From assembly GCA_027487485.1 (NCBI GenBank), contig JAIYDN010000091.1, forward strand, positions 372,001 through 436,000: a stretch of DNA of 64,000 bases, in the 5' to 3' direction. The translations under genes and the position numbers were made by a program. Shown in pieces: positions 15,817 through 26,047 of the stretch (the first letter of the stretch is position 1; each line of letters opens with the position of its first letter). The DNA comes from Planctomycetaceae bacterium. GTDB lineage: Bacteria; Planctomycetota; Planctomycetia; Pirellulales; Pirellulaceae. The notes under the pieces were generated by a model. That model was not told the DNA's origin. It saw nothing but the letters and a program-made list of their open reading frames with translations, and did no database searches.

Positions 15817-18630
15817 TCAAGCCTGCATCGAATGCCATGTGTCCTTGGCGACCTGCAAAGCTTCTGGGAGCTTGGCTGGAAGCTTGCCGCCAGCTTGAGC
15901 GAGATCCGGCTTTCCGCCACCACCACCGCCGACTGTTTCAGCCACGGGGGTGATCCATTTGCCTGCACTGAAGCCTTTTTCGACGAGCGACTGACTGATC
16001 CCCGCGATGAGGGTGACTTTTTCGTCTGCCGAATTCGCCAGCAAAATCGCGATTGGCTCCGTGGACTTCTTGCGAAGCTGATCGATCCATTGCCGCATCA
16101 TGCCGGAATTGGCGTTGGGTGTTTCGGCGACAATCATCAGAGTACCTGAAACCGGAACAGCCATCCCCATCAGATCATCGATCGAGATGCTACCCGTCGA
16201 GGTCATTTGTTGGAGTTGTTCGTGCAACTGCGATTGCTCCACCAACAATCCTTCTATTCGGCTTGGAACCTCTTCGAAGGCAATGTTCAGAGCACGAGCG
16301 GCCATCTTGAAGGCGTTTCGCGTCACTTCGTACGATTCTGGCTTCGCGACGGCATTCCCCTTAGCGATCAAGGCAGGGGGTGCTTCGTTGCCACTTCCTC
16401 CGACCAGCTTCTTCAGTTTGCGCGTCGCAGTGATCAGTTCCATCGTCTTATCGCCCAGGGAAGCAATCGTGCAGCCGAGAGTTCCTGCTGCTTGCATGGC
16501 AAGGGCTTCCACGCGTTGACGTTGCTCGATCGCTCTTTGGCCGGTAAGAGCCGTGATGCGACGGGTTCCGGATGAGACGCTTTCTTCGGACAGGATTTCC
16601 AGCGTCCCCACCTCGTCGGTGCGATCCAAGTGGATACCGCCGCAGAGTTCCTTGGAGAAAGCCCCCATGCTGACCATGCGTACTGGATCGGGGTATTTCT
16701 CCCCGAAGAGCATCATGGCGCCTGCTTCACGAGCGGTTGCTAAAGGAACCAGTTTCCAATCGATTGCAGCGGCCTCTTGGATCCGTTGATTCGAAATCGA
16801 CTCGACCGACTTCAATTGGTCCTCGGTAAGAGGTTCCTGATTGCTAAAGTCGAATCGCAACCAGTCTGCATCCACCTTGCTACCTTGTTGTTGAGCATGC
16901 CCGCCGACCACGCTTTGCAGAGCGTGATGCAGGATGTGCGTCGCCGAGTGAGCGCGGCGGATGGCATTCCTTCGATCCGTATTGACACTCGCTTCGACCG
17001 CGTCCCCTTCTTTGATCTCACCCGAGGCAAGCTTGCCGTAATGAATGATCAAGTCACCGCTACGCTGCGTGTCGGAAACTTCGAAGGAGCCCTTGGCGGT
17101 AGAAATAGTGCCCGAGTCCCCGACTTGTCCGCCGCTTTCGCCGTAAAAAGGGGAGCGATCCAGAACAATGCGAACCATGTCCGAGGCGTTCGCGGGCTGG
17201 ATCGAACCGACCAATCGGTCCTCTTTGGGCTTTCCGACGATGATTCCTTTGACCTGAGCCTCTGCCTGCGTCTTCTCGTAGCCTAAAAATTCGCAGTGCT
17301 GCAATGCTTCCTTGAGCGTTTCGATGGGGCCCGTTTCAAACAGTTCTTTTCCACCGCCGCCGCTGACTTCGCCGTGTTCGCCCATCGCGGCGCGATAGCC
17401 TTCCCAGTCGAAGCTGTAGTTCTTTTCAGCTGCAATTTGCTGGAAGGTTTCGGGGGGAACGCCGTAGGTTTGGTACAGGCTTGCTGCCTCGCGGCCATCC
17501 ACCATGATCCTGCCCGAGGAATGCATGTCATTGAAGACTTTTGCGATACGATCCAAGCCGGAGTCGATGGTTGCGAAGAAATCGGACTCTTCCCGTTTCA
17601 TCACCTGAGCGACTCGCTCGGTCGTTTGTGAAAGTTCGGGGTAGACCGCTTTCATCATGTCAGCGACTGTCGGAACCAATTGGTGCAAGAATGGTTCGCG
17701 AAGCCCCATTTGGTGGCCATCCAAAACAGCTCGTCGCAGCAGACGCTTGATGACATAGCGAGCTTTCTTGGGCCCAGGATAAACATTTTCGTGGATTGCA
17801 AACGTGCAAGCGCGAACGTGGTCGGTGATACGGCGCAAGCGGCGTCCGTTGTCGGTTTCCGCTTCGTAATTGAGGCCGCACACTTCGGCCGCAGCCTTCA
17901 CGATAGGCATCAAGATATCGATGTGATAGTTGGTGGTGACGTTCTGAAGAACGCTGGCTGTTCGTTCCATCCCCATCCCGGTATCGATGTTTTTGCTTGG
18001 CAAGGGGCGAAGATTGTCAGGTGGTTCGCCGACTCGATTGAACTGCGTGAACACCAAGTTCCAGATTTCGACTGTCTTGCCGGAATCCAGGGTGTAGTAA
18101 ATTTCGCTGCAAGGACCACACACTCCGTCAGGCCCTTGGCTAGGAGCGGAAGCGGGCCAGAAATTTTCGTCCTCTTCGAGCGGACTGATGCGGTTGCTAG
18201 CCAACCCAATCTTTTCGTTCCATATTTTGAACGCTTCGTCATCGTCTTTATAGACGGTTACGGTGAGTCGGCCCGGTTCGATCCCCAACCATTTTTTATC
18301 GGTTAGAAATTCCCAAGCCCAGGCGATCGCTTCGTTCTTGAAGTAATCCCCGAAGCTAAAGTTGCCGAGCATTTCAAAAAAAGTATGGTGGTATGCCGTT
18401 CGGCCTACGTTATCAATATCACCCGTTCGCAAGCATTTTTGGCAGGTGGTCGCGCGTGTGAAGTCAAGCTTTACCTTGCCGAGGAAATGGTCCTTGAACT
18501 GGTTCATCCCGGCCGGAGTAAACAACACGGAGGGGTCCCACGTTGGAACAAGAACGTCGCTGGCCTGTCGATGATGTCCTTTGGATTGGAAGAACGACAG
18601 GTATTTTTCGCGTAACTCGTCCGTTTTCAT
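15817..18630 (-). CDS. alaS: Alanine--tRNA ligase
   Basis: The 937-residue protein is full-length AlaRS, which charges tRNA-Ala in the cytoplasm. In order: class-II catalytic domain (PTWDPSVLFTPAGMNQFKDH; RTAYHHTFFEMLGNFSFGDY; IDTGMGMERTASVLQ), tRNA-recognition helices, editing domain with zinc-site residues in HSATHILHH and CGGIH, and a C-terminal C-Ala domain ending in VGGGGGGKPDLAQAGG, the classical signature. It is slightly longer than the E. coli enzyme and has a GGGG-containing loop near residue 425. Start ATG at 18630. Stand-alone gene; the plus-strand glycosyltransferase starts 260 bp away. Confidence 0.98.
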   Translation of the reverse strand: MKTDELREKYLSFFQSKGHHRQASDVLVPTWDPSVLFTPAGMNQFKDHFLGKVKLDFTRATTCQKCLRTGDIDNVGRTAYHHTFFEMLGNFSFGDYFKNEAIAWAWEFLTDKKWLGIEPGRLTVTVYKDDDEAFKIWNEKIGLASNRISPLEEDENFWPASAPSQGPDGVCGPCSEIYYTLDSGKTVEIWNLVFTQFNRVGEPPDNLRPLPSKNIDTGMGMERTASVLQNVTTNYHIDILMPIVKAAAEVCGLNYEAETDNGRRLRRITDHVRACTFAIHENVYPGPKKARYVIKRLLRRAVLDGHQMGLREPFLHQLVPTVADMMKAVYPELSQTTERVAQVMKREESDFFATIDSGLDRIAKVFNDMHSSGRIMVDGREAASLYQTYGVPPETFQQIAAEKNYSFDWEGYRAAMGEHGEVSGGGGKELFETGPIETLKEALQHCEFLGYEKTQAEAQVKGIIVGKPKEDRLVGSIQPANASDMVRIVLDRSPFYGESGGQVGDSGTISTAKGSFEVSDTQRSGDLIIHYGKLASGEIKEGDAVEASVNTDRRNAIRRAHSATHILHHALQSVVGGHAQQQGSKVDADWLRFDFSNQEPLTEDQLKSVESISNQRIQEAAAIDWKLVPLATAREAGAMMLFGEKYPDPVRMVSMGAFSKELCGGIHLDRTDEVGTLEILSEESVSSGTRRITALTGQRAIEQRQRVEALAMQAAGTLGCTIASLGDKTMELITATRKLKKLVGGSGNEAPPALIAKGNAVAKPESYEVTRNAFKMAARALNIAFEEVPSRIEGLLVEQSQLHEQLQQMTSTGSISIDDLMGMAVPVSGTLMIVAETPNANSGMMRQWIDQLRKKSTEPIAILLANSADEKVTLIAGISQSLVEKGFSAGKWITPVAETVGGGGGGKPDLAQAGGKLPAKLPEALQVAKDTWHSMQA

Positions 18631-18890
18631 CGTAAAGTGCTTAGGCTGTTAGGAATGGAGGAAAGAGTCGATGGCAGAACGCTCGGCCGAAACGACTGGT
18701 CCGTAGAATTTAGCGATTCCATGGAGTTTCGCGTAGCCCAGCCGACCGAAAAGCCCGTCATGGGCTAGCATTTGCCCCGGAACCTCATCGATCTTGACTT
18801 GGGTAGCCCATTTCTGGCATTCTTCCCTATATGACCCGTATTTGCCGCTCGAGTAGGCAATTTTGAATATTGACGAACGAACGATTGACC

Positions 18891-20303
18891 ATGCCATCCA
18901 ACCTTCGAAACGCTCTTTCGACCAAGTTACCAACGCGTATCTTTGTCGATGCGTCGCACACCTGTGCATCTGGAAAGAATTCGGGGATCGAGCGAGTGGT
19001 TCGAAGCATTCTGTCGGAATGCAGTCAATGGTGCGAGCAAGACGGGCTGCCGGCCCCCACCTTGGTCACGCATTTCAAAAAGAATTTTTATTCGATCGAC
19101 GCGGATCTCCAGAAGTGGTTTTCGCATGTCGCTCAGCTCGAGTCGAACCTTCGCAGCAAGTTGCCCTTTTTGTACCTGAGGACTGCCAACCGGCTTTGCA
19201 AATGGGTCGGTTCGTCCAAGGTTCGAAAATGGCTGCTTCCCGAGGCCGGTCATTTGGGAGCGTTCAAGTTGCCTCATAACTTCTATGACTCAACGCTACG
19301 CCGCACCTTGCCATGGAGTTCTAAGCCGGTTGCACCGGGCAAAGACGATTTGTTTTTGTTGCCGGATGCGTACTGGACTCGACGTGGCGTTTGGCAAGCG
19401 GCCGCAGAGGCTCGGACCGCAGGCGCGACGACAGCCACCCTGATTTACGATCTGATCCCATTAACTCATCCGCAATACGTTGGTGAAAAGCGGATGATTG
19501 GGTTTCAAAAATACCTTCATCAAGCGATCGAAAACTCGGACTTGATTGTCGCAATTTCGAAAACCGTACAAGACGACGTCAAGGAATACATTCGACTTCA
19601 TCGAGCTCAGTTCACAAGCGTACCGAACGATATCCGGCACTTTACCTTAGGTGCAGAGCTCAATTTGGTGGAGGGCAAAGTTCGCCCAGAGGTACAAGAA
19701 CTGTTTGCGAGTTCGGCTAGCACCGAGGGACCGAAGAACCCTTATTTGATGGTTGCTACCTTCGACCCGCGTAAGAACCATCATTACCTGCTAGACGCCT
19801 TCGATCTTCTATGGAAGACTCGCGATGACGTTCGGCTGTGTCTTATTGGACGCGTTGGTTCTTTATGTGAAGATGTCATCCATCGGGTGCGAAACCATCC
19901 TGCATTGAACAAGCAACTTTTTGCCTTCTACGATATGAAGGATGCGGAATTACAGCACTGCTATCGAAACTGTCGCGGGGTTGTATTTCCATCGATTGTC
20001 GAAGGATTTGGCTTACCTATTGTTGAGTCGCTGTGGTTTGGAAAACGGACTTTCGCAAGCAATACTCCGATCCACCGCGAAGTTGGCAAAGGGGACTGCG
20101 TTTACTTTGACTTAGAATCCCCGTTGTCGCTAGCTCAAGAGATTGAGAACTGGGAGCTGGTAGCGGATGCGTCGGATGGCAAGCTTCCCATACGCCGCCC
20201 ACTTTCTTGGGAGGACAGCAGTCGCCAGCTCATGGGACATTGTCTGAGCGCATTTCACGAAGAGCGGCAAGAGCAAGACGATTCCCTAAGGAAAGCTGGG
20301 TAA
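18891..20303 (+). CDS. GT4-family glycosyltransferase
   Basis: The protein is about 470 residues. The GT-B C-terminal donor-binding domain is clear: YLMVATFDPRKNHHYLLDAF, then LCLIGRVG, YRNCRGVVFPSIVEGFGLPI with the EGFGLPIVES catalytic/donor signature, and FASNTPIHREVGKGDCVYFD. The N-terminal half contains DASHTCASGKNSGIERVVRS, typical of GT4 mannosyl-type transferases of surface polysaccharide loci. ATG at 18891 is preferred over a TTG 21 bp upstream. Probably acts in the cytoplasm on an envelope glycan; sugar and acceptor are unknown. It is followed 130 bp later by an ABC exporter on the same strand. Confidence 0.9.
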   Translation: MPSNLRNALSTKLPTRIFVDASHTCASGKNSGIERVVRSILSECSQWCEQDGLPAPTLVTHFKKNFYSIDADLQKWFSHVAQLESNLRSKLPFLYLRTANRLCKWVGSSKVRKWLLPEAGHLGAFKLPHNFYDSTLRRTLPWSSKPVAPGKDDLFLLPDAYWTRRGVWQAAAEARTAGATTATLIYDLIPLTHPQYVGEKRMIGFQKYLHQAIENSDLIVAISKTVQDDVKEYIRLHRAQFTSVPNDIRHFTLGAELNLVEGKVRPEVQELFASSASTEGPKNPYLMVATFDPRKNHHYLLDAFDLLWKTRDDVRLCLIGRVGSLCEDVIHRVRNHPALNKQLFAFYDMKDAELQHCYRNCRGVVFPSIVEGFGLPIVESLWFGKRTFASNTPIHREVGKGDCVYFDLESPLSLAQEIENWELVADASDGKLPIRRPLSWEDSSRQLMGHCLSAFHEERQEQDDSLRKAG

Positions 20304-20433
20304 GCAACAGTTGGCGTAGCATTTCTGGTTCGATCTTGCTGCGTTAGACCTTGACTTCTCGATTCGCTTTTTGCAATACAACGAACTGATGATTCGGAAA
20401 TGATTTCCGAGGCACGATCCCACGATTAACGGC

Positions 20434-22362
20434 ATGGATGTTGAGTTCTCAATGAATAATCTATGGAAAGCTATTCGCGATTCGCTACACCACACACCGT
20501 CGATCGTGCTTGCCACGCTTTGTTCCTTGGGTGTCGCGTTGCTTTGGGGATCCAACATCGGAGCTTTAGCACCGGTGATCGACATGACGTTGCGCGGCGA
20601 ATCCATGCAATCGTGGACGCGAAAGAGCATCGAAGAAAATAAGCAAAAGATTGCATCGCTTGAACAGCAGATCATTGCTGCCCCGCTTCCAAGCGACAAG
20701 GACAACCTCGAAAAGGACGTGGCCAAAGAAAGAAAAAGCCTTGCTTGGAACGAATGGACATTGAGCTGGGAAAACGCTGTGTTGCCCCAGGATCCGTTCC
20801 AGACCATTTGCTGCATTATGGGCGTTTTAGTCGTAAGCACCTTGGTAAAGCACTTGCTGATGCTGGCCAGTGATCTGCTGATCGGACATGTATCCACGAA
20901 AATCATTCGCACGATTCGGCAAAGGGTTTTCGACGCTTCGCTGAGCATGGACCGCAAGACCTTTCAAATGTTTGGAACCAGTGGATTTCTGGCTGCGATC
21001 ACTGGAGCCGCAGATGGGCTCGCAAACGGCTTGATGAGCCTTTTTGGGGCTGCAATCCGCGAGCCACTTCGAATCATCGCATGCTTGATCGGCGCGTGTT
21101 TGATCAGCTGGCGTCTGCTGTTGCTGACGGTTGTTTTTGCGCCGTTGTTGATCATGGTTGTGACGTACTTCAATCGAAAGATTCGATCGATCGCCTCTTC
21201 CATACTTGGACGCAATGCAGGCTTCCACGAAGTCCTGCTGGAGGCGCTCAACAATGTCTTTACGGTCCAAGCATTCACTATGGAAAAGCATGAGAAGGAA
21301 CGCTTTTCCGTTTGCACCAACGACATGCGACTCATCAACATCAAGATGATTTTCTATACCGGACTCAGCAAGCCATTCACGGAACTGGTCGGGATCGGCA
21401 TGGTCGCTTTAACGGTATGCGCAGGAGCCTATCTGGTCATCAATCAAAAGACTCATATCTTCTTCATTCGCGTTTGCGACAATCCGATGTCCATTTCGGA
21501 ATTGTTGATTTTCTTTGGGCTCCTGGTGGGTGCCAGCGATCCTTTGCGAAAACTGTCTGGAGTCTCCATTTCCATTTACAATGCCGCAATGTCCGCCAAT
21601 CTTCTTTACAGCATTATCGAATCCAAGCCCGTACTGCAAGAAATCGAATCGCCAGTCAAGCTGGACTCACGGCATTCGGTGTTGGCTCTCAAGCAAGTCA
21701 GCTTTCATTACGATCCAGGTCAAAACGTTCTCGCGAATATTGACTTGGAGATCCCCTTTGGGAAAACGATCGCCATTCTGGGATCGAACGGCAGTGGAAA
21801 GTCGACCATGATTCAGTTGCTTTGTCGCTATTACGATCCCGTCGAGGGGTCGATTTCTATGGACGGTGTGGATTATCGCGATCTGGCTATTCATGACGTT
21901 CGAAAGCGAATTGCTTTGGTAAGTCAAAACACGGAATTGTTTAATCGCAGCGTTTGGGAAAACATTCAGTACGGCAGTCCCGAGGCAACTCGCGAGGAAG
22001 TCGTTGCCGCATCCGTAGCCGCGCACGCTCATTCGTTTATCGAAGGATCGCTAAGCAACTCCTACGAAACGATTGTAGGCCAATCCGGTCAACGGCTCAG
22101 CGGAGGTCAACGTCAGCGTATTGCGCTAGCTAGGGCTATTCTCAGGAAACCTGAAGTTCTTATCCTGGACGAATCGACCAGTCAGATCGATATGGCGAGC
22201 GAGCTGGAGATATGCGAAACGCTTCAGACGATGAAAGGTCAAATGACGATTGTCATCATCACCCACAGGGAAGCATTGCTAACACTCGCTGACGAAGTTT
22301 ACCAAATGCAAAATGGGAACTTGCATCAGGTAGCGCATACCGTTGTGTCGTCGGCAGCCTAG
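20434..22362 (+). CDS. ABC exporter, fused membrane and ATPase domains (MsbA-like)
   Basis: The product is 642 residues with an N-terminal six-helix exporter domain and a C-terminal ATPase: Walker A GSNGSGKST (about residue 450), signature LSGGQRQR (about 555), Walker B VLILDEST (about 575), and ITHRE with the switch histidine. A long hydrophilic insert (about residues 65-105, coiled-coil like: EENKQKIASLEQQIIA) separates helix 1 from helix 2, larger than in typical MsbA. It likely flips a lipid or lipid-linked glycan, in keeping with the adjacent glycosyltransferase; this is inference. Starts at 20434 and 20452 are both possible. Confidence 0.92.
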   Translation: MDVEFSMNNLWKAIRDSLHHTPSIVLATLCSLGVALLWGSNIGALAPVIDMTLRGESMQSWTRKSIEENKQKIASLEQQIIAAPLPSDKDNLEKDVAKERKSLAWNEWTLSWENAVLPQDPFQTICCIMGVLVVSTLVKHLLMLASDLLIGHVSTKIIRTIRQRVFDASLSMDRKTFQMFGTSGFLAAITGAADGLANGLMSLFGAAIREPLRIIACLIGACLISWRLLLLTVVFAPLLIMVVTYFNRKIRSIASSILGRNAGFHEVLLEALNNVFTVQAFTMEKHEKERFSVCTNDMRLINIKMIFYTGLSKPFTELVGIGMVALTVCAGAYLVINQKTHIFFIRVCDNPMSISELLIFFGLLVGASDPLRKLSGVSISIYNAAMSANLLYSIIESKPVLQEIESPVKLDSRHSVLALKQVSFHYDPGQNVLANIDLEIPFGKTIAILGSNGSGKSTMIQLLCRYYDPVEGSISMDGVDYRDLAIHDVRKRIALVSQNTELFNRSVWENIQYGSPEATREEVVAASVAAHAHSFIEGSLSNSYETIVGQSGQRLSGGQRQRIALARAILRKPEVLILDESTSQIDMASELEICETLQTMKGQMTIVIITHREALLTLADEVYQMQNGNLHQVAHTVVSSAA

Positions 22363-22535
22363 CCTGCTCGCTTGGCAGATCCTGTTGTTCATGCTTCGCG
22401 AGGCCCGTCCATGCTTCGCGAGGAATCGCTCTAAGCTGCTTATCGTTGCTCTTTTTCAGTGCTATTCTATGTAGACCTCTGTCTCAAGTTATAATCGCAG
22501 AGCTATTCGGAAACGCACCCTAACCGAGCCAAGCG

Positions 22536-25500
22536 ATGAAGAACTTCAGTGCTCAAATCCAATATGGACTTCTTGCAGTAGAAAAAGGCTTCCTGAGTCA
22601 GGAGGCATTGGCAGAGCTTGTGCAGCAGTGGCTTGTTGATTCCAGCCAACCTAGTTCCAATCCTTTGGGCTTGGCTGAATTTCTAGTCAAGTCTGGGAAG
22701 ATTACTGAACAGCAGTTTCTGGAGCTCACGGCCGAGCTGGATCAAACTTGCGAGATCCCTGTCCCCGAGATCCCTGCCCCAGAGCCAGCGACGGAAGTCT
22801 TGCCATACGATGCTCCAGGAAGTCCATCGGAAGGGACGATTCCATGGCAGAGCGTGCCTCAAGCGAAACCCGCCCCCGATCTTGAGCAACGCGATAAAAA
22901 CAAACGATTCAAAATCGTCAAGAAGCACGCAAGCGGCGGTTTAGGGATCGTCTATGTTGCACGGGACCTTCAGATCAATCGAGACGTTGCGCTGAAGCAA
23001 ATTCGAGCCGATCGACGGCAAGATGTTTTGAGCGAATCGAAGTTCATGCTGGAAGCCGAGATCACTGGCCAATTGGAACATCCGGGTATCGTACCCGTGT
23101 ATGCGCTAGGGGTCGATTCTGACGGTGCACCTTACTACGCCATGCGTTTCATTCGAGGTCGCGAACTGAAACATTTTATTCAGGAATTTCATCGTCTTAG
23201 CGATTCCAAATCGCCCAGCTTTGATAGCGTGATGTTTCGCCAATTGATGCGACGCATCTTAGATGTTTGCAATGCGATCGAATATGCGCATTCGCGTGGA
23301 ATCCTGCATCGCGACTTGAAGCCTGCCAACATCATGCTCGGCAACCACGGTGAAACGTTGGTGGTGGACTGGGGGTTGGCCAAATTGATTTCTAGCAAAC
23401 CAAGTGAGATCGATATCACCGAATCCACTCGCGAGTTTCCGGTGCGAGTTCGTTCCTCGGGCAGCAATTCCGATACGGTCTACGGTTCGTTTAGCGGCAC
23501 GGTTGCGTATGCACCGCCCGAGCAGCTTCAAGGACATTTAGAATTGCTTGGGCCTGCTTCGGATGTGTACAGCTTAGGTGCGATTCTTTACGAAACACTT
23601 GCCAACCAACCACCGATCACCAAACGCCCTCAATCGATGTTGCAAGTGGTGGAATGGATGCGAGCCGGCGAAGTTCCCTCGGCCAAGTCGATCGTGAAGA
23701 CGGTCCCAATGGCTCTCTCCATGATCTGCCAGAAGGCAATGGCCTTCGAGATCGCTGCCCGTTATGGCTCCGCTGGTGAATTGGCTTCGGATCTGGAGCG
23801 ATGGCTTGCGGATGAACGCGTGCTTGCGTTTGGAAATCGCGAGCCTCTGCAGGAAGTTGCGGGGCGATGGCTACGTCGATACCGATCATGGACTTTTCCC
23901 GTCGCGGCCGCTCTGGTTTTCTCAACTTTGGTGATGGTCGTCGGTGCTTGGTTGATCAACCGATCGCGAATCGCGGAAGCCACTGCAAAGTCGGTCGCCG
24001 TTCAATACAAAAACGAAGCCGTGAATCGAATCGGTGTCGCTCGAAATGCCATCGACACCATGCTGGTCAACAGTTCGGAGGCTCTACAAGACTTCCCTGC
24101 AACCCTAGATTTGCAATCACAGTTGCTTCAGGCTGCGATTGATGACTACGCCAAACTCAGTCAAGGAAGCTCGTCTGATAACGAACTTGAATTGGAACGC
24201 GTGCGTGCTCGCGTGCGGGTTGCGGATATCGAGCAGATGCAAGGCAATTTGGATTCGGCCTACCTCAAGTACCTGGAGGTCATCCAAGAAACCGAGCAGA
24301 AAGTTCAGCGATTCACCAAGGGGAACGATCCGGTCGCTTTGTCATGGAGAGTCGAATTGGGTAAGGCACACGCTCGACTTGGCCTAGCGTATGATTTGGA
24401 GAGGAAAGAGGGACGCGCTGCAGATGCGCGAGAACGATTCGTAACCGGGATCGATATTCTTAAAAAGGCGGCATCGGAAACGAACGCAGATGATTTAGCG
24501 AAGGTCGCTTTGGCGAGGATTCAAATCAATTTTGCTAACTCCAATTCGATGAACTCGCAGACTAGCGAGGCCATCCGGTTCGTCGAAGATTCGATTCAGC
24601 TGTATGAACAAATGGATCTGGGTAACGACCTGAAGATTCAGCTCGCCTCGTTGCAAGCCAACGAAAGCGCCGGTCGATTCTTGGGTAAGCTGGGCCAAAC
24701 ATCCAAAGCGGTGCAGTATCTTGATTTGGCAATGACGGGTGCTGAAAAGATGCTGGTGGATGAGCCCAGCAACCGTGATCTGCTGAAGTTTCAATCGAGC
24801 GTCTTCGTCTCCAAGGCGACGATTCATCGCCGGCTAGGAGACTGGGGGCAAGCGTTAGTGGACCTACAAAAAGCCTCGACAACCTACGGACTGCTCAGAA
24901 AGGGTTGGCCGAACAATCTCGAGTTCATCGAAAACGATGCGATAACACGATTGGATATCGGGCTGCTCTTGCTTGACCAATTAGAACCATCGCGAGCGGC
25001 CGAACCTATGGAAAAGGCATTTGTAGATTTTCGACAGCTACATCAAGCGTACCCGTCGATCCAACGATACGCTGACAGCTTCGCTAGTGCCTGTAGCGGG
25101 CTGGGACAAGTAGAAACACAAACCAATTCAGATCCAACCGCCGCGATCAAGCTTCTTATTGAAGGCTATAACCTATTCGATCGCCTGTTTTTGGAATCAG
25201 ACAACAACAGATTGTATGCTTTCAAAATGGCCAACACGAAGGCTCAGTTGGCTCAAGCAACAGAACGCACGGAGCAACGTGCGGAAGCGGCGAATCTTTG
25301 GAACGATTCTCACGTACTATTGAAGCAGTTGATCGAGGCAGATAGTACGCAAACCGATGTTCTCCCTGATTATGAATACGCGCTAGCTCAAGTTCTTTGG
25401 AGGCAAGGATTGCTGGAATGGAGCGATGGTGATCGGGACAAGGCCGCAGCTCTTTTCCTGGAGTCCATTCAAGTTCTGGAACGTTTGGTTACCTCGCATC

Positions 25501-25892
25501 CCAGCAATGGTCAGTATGCGTGCGAACTGGCTCGGTCGCTGATCCGCTGTCCGCATCCTCCATCTGTGGACTTACCAAAAGCCGAGCAACTTTCTCTTCA
25601 GGCCTATAATAGCCAACCGCAGAATGTCGTTTTTTCGAGACTGGTTGCTGAATGCAAGCTACAACAGGGACAAGCTACCGAAGCCAAAAAGTACTTGGAC
25701 CAATTGCCTGCGGACGCAACAACTACCCAAGACCTGGGGCTCATCGCACTCTACGAATTTCGATCGGGAAATCCAACCAAGGCTGTGGAATATCTTAGGG
25801 AAATGAAGGAACGCATGGACGCTGAGCAACCTTATCTTATTGATCTACATCGATGGTACGATTCCTTGGTGGGCACCATCGACAAAAAGTAG
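22536..25892 (+). CDS. Membrane Ser/Thr protein kinase with C-terminal TPR-like region
   Basis: The protein is 1,118 residues. The first 75 residues form a small helical domain seen before planctomycete kinases. Kinase domain about 125-420: glycine loop GGLGIVY (134-140), lysine 154 in VALKQI, HRDLKPANIM (258-267) and DWG (278-280) in place of DFG, as is usual for this group. One membrane helix follows at about 455-475 (FPVAAALVFSTLVMVVGAWL), then about 630 residues of helical repeats with TPR-like spacing (for example YLKYLEVIQETEQKVQRF). Topology: cytoplasmic kinase, external sensing or scaffold domain. It precedes a TonB-dependent receptor, which is a plausible functional neighbour, but no direct link is visible. 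Confidence 0.93.
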   Translation: MKNFSAQIQYGLLAVEKGFLSQEALAELVQQWLVDSSQPSSNPLGLAEFLVKSGKITEQQFLELTAELDQTCEIPVPEIPAPEPATEVLPYDAPGSPSEGTIPWQSVPQAKPAPDLEQRDKNKRFKIVKKHASGGLGIVYVARDLQINRDVALKQIRADRRQDVLSESKFMLEAEITGQLEHPGIVPVYALGVDSDGAPYYAMRFIRGRELKHFIQEFHRLSDSKSPSFDSVMFRQLMRRILDVCNAIEYAHSRGILHRDLKPANIMLGNHGETLVVDWGLAKLISSKPSEIDITESTREFPVRVRSSGSNSDTVYGSFSGTVAYAPPEQLQGHLELLGPASDVYSLGAILYETLANQPPITKRPQSMLQVVEWMRAGEVPSAKSIVKTVPMALSMICQKAMAFEIAARYGSAGELASDLERWLADERVLAFGNREPLQEVAGRWLRRYRSWTFPVAAALVFSTLVMVVGAWLINRSRIAEATAKSVAVQYKNEAVNRIGVARNAIDTMLVNSSEALQDFPATLDLQSQLLQAAIDDYAKLSQGSSSDNELELERVRARVRVADIEQMQGNLDSAYLKYLEVIQETEQKVQRFTKGNDPVALSWRVELGKAHARLGLAYDLERKEGRAADARERFVTGIDILKKAASETNADDLAKVALARIQINFANSNSMNSQTSEAIRFVEDSIQLYEQMDLGNDLKIQLASLQANESAGRFLGKLGQTSKAVQYLDLAMTGAEKMLVDEPSNRDLLKFQSSVFVSKATIHRRLGDWGQALVDLQKASTTYGLLRKGWPNNLEFIENDAITRLDIGLLLLDQLEPSRAAEPMEKAFVDFRQLHQAYPSIQRYADSFASACSGLGQVETQTNSDPTAAIKLLIEGYNLFDRLFLESDNNRLYAFKMANTKAQLAQATERTEQRAEAANLWNDSHVLLKQLIEADSTQTDVLPDYEYALAQVLWRQGLLEWSDGDRDKAAALFLESIQVLERLVTSHPSNGQYACELARSLIRCPHPPSVDLPKAEQLSLQAYNSQPQNVVFSRLVAECKLQQGQATEAKKYLDQLPADATTTQDLGLIALYEFRSGNPTKAVEYLREMKERMDAEQPYLIDLHRWYDSLVGTIDKK

Positions 25893-26047
25893 GGACGAGA
25901 GCTTTTGACTGATGTCAACCGGGCACGGTAAGCTGCGTCGGCTTTGCCGTCTAGGCGATCGAGTCTGGATAGCCTTGCGGAATATGACGATTATTCAACC
26001 TGTTGTTTCAACATGATCCTTTCGGAAATGTTCAACGGGCCTACGTC

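Noticed and set aside
22390-22425. Short direct repeat CATGCTTCGCGAGG occurring twice after the ABC exporter
   Set aside because: Two 14-bp copies only, no wider structure; not enough to call an element.
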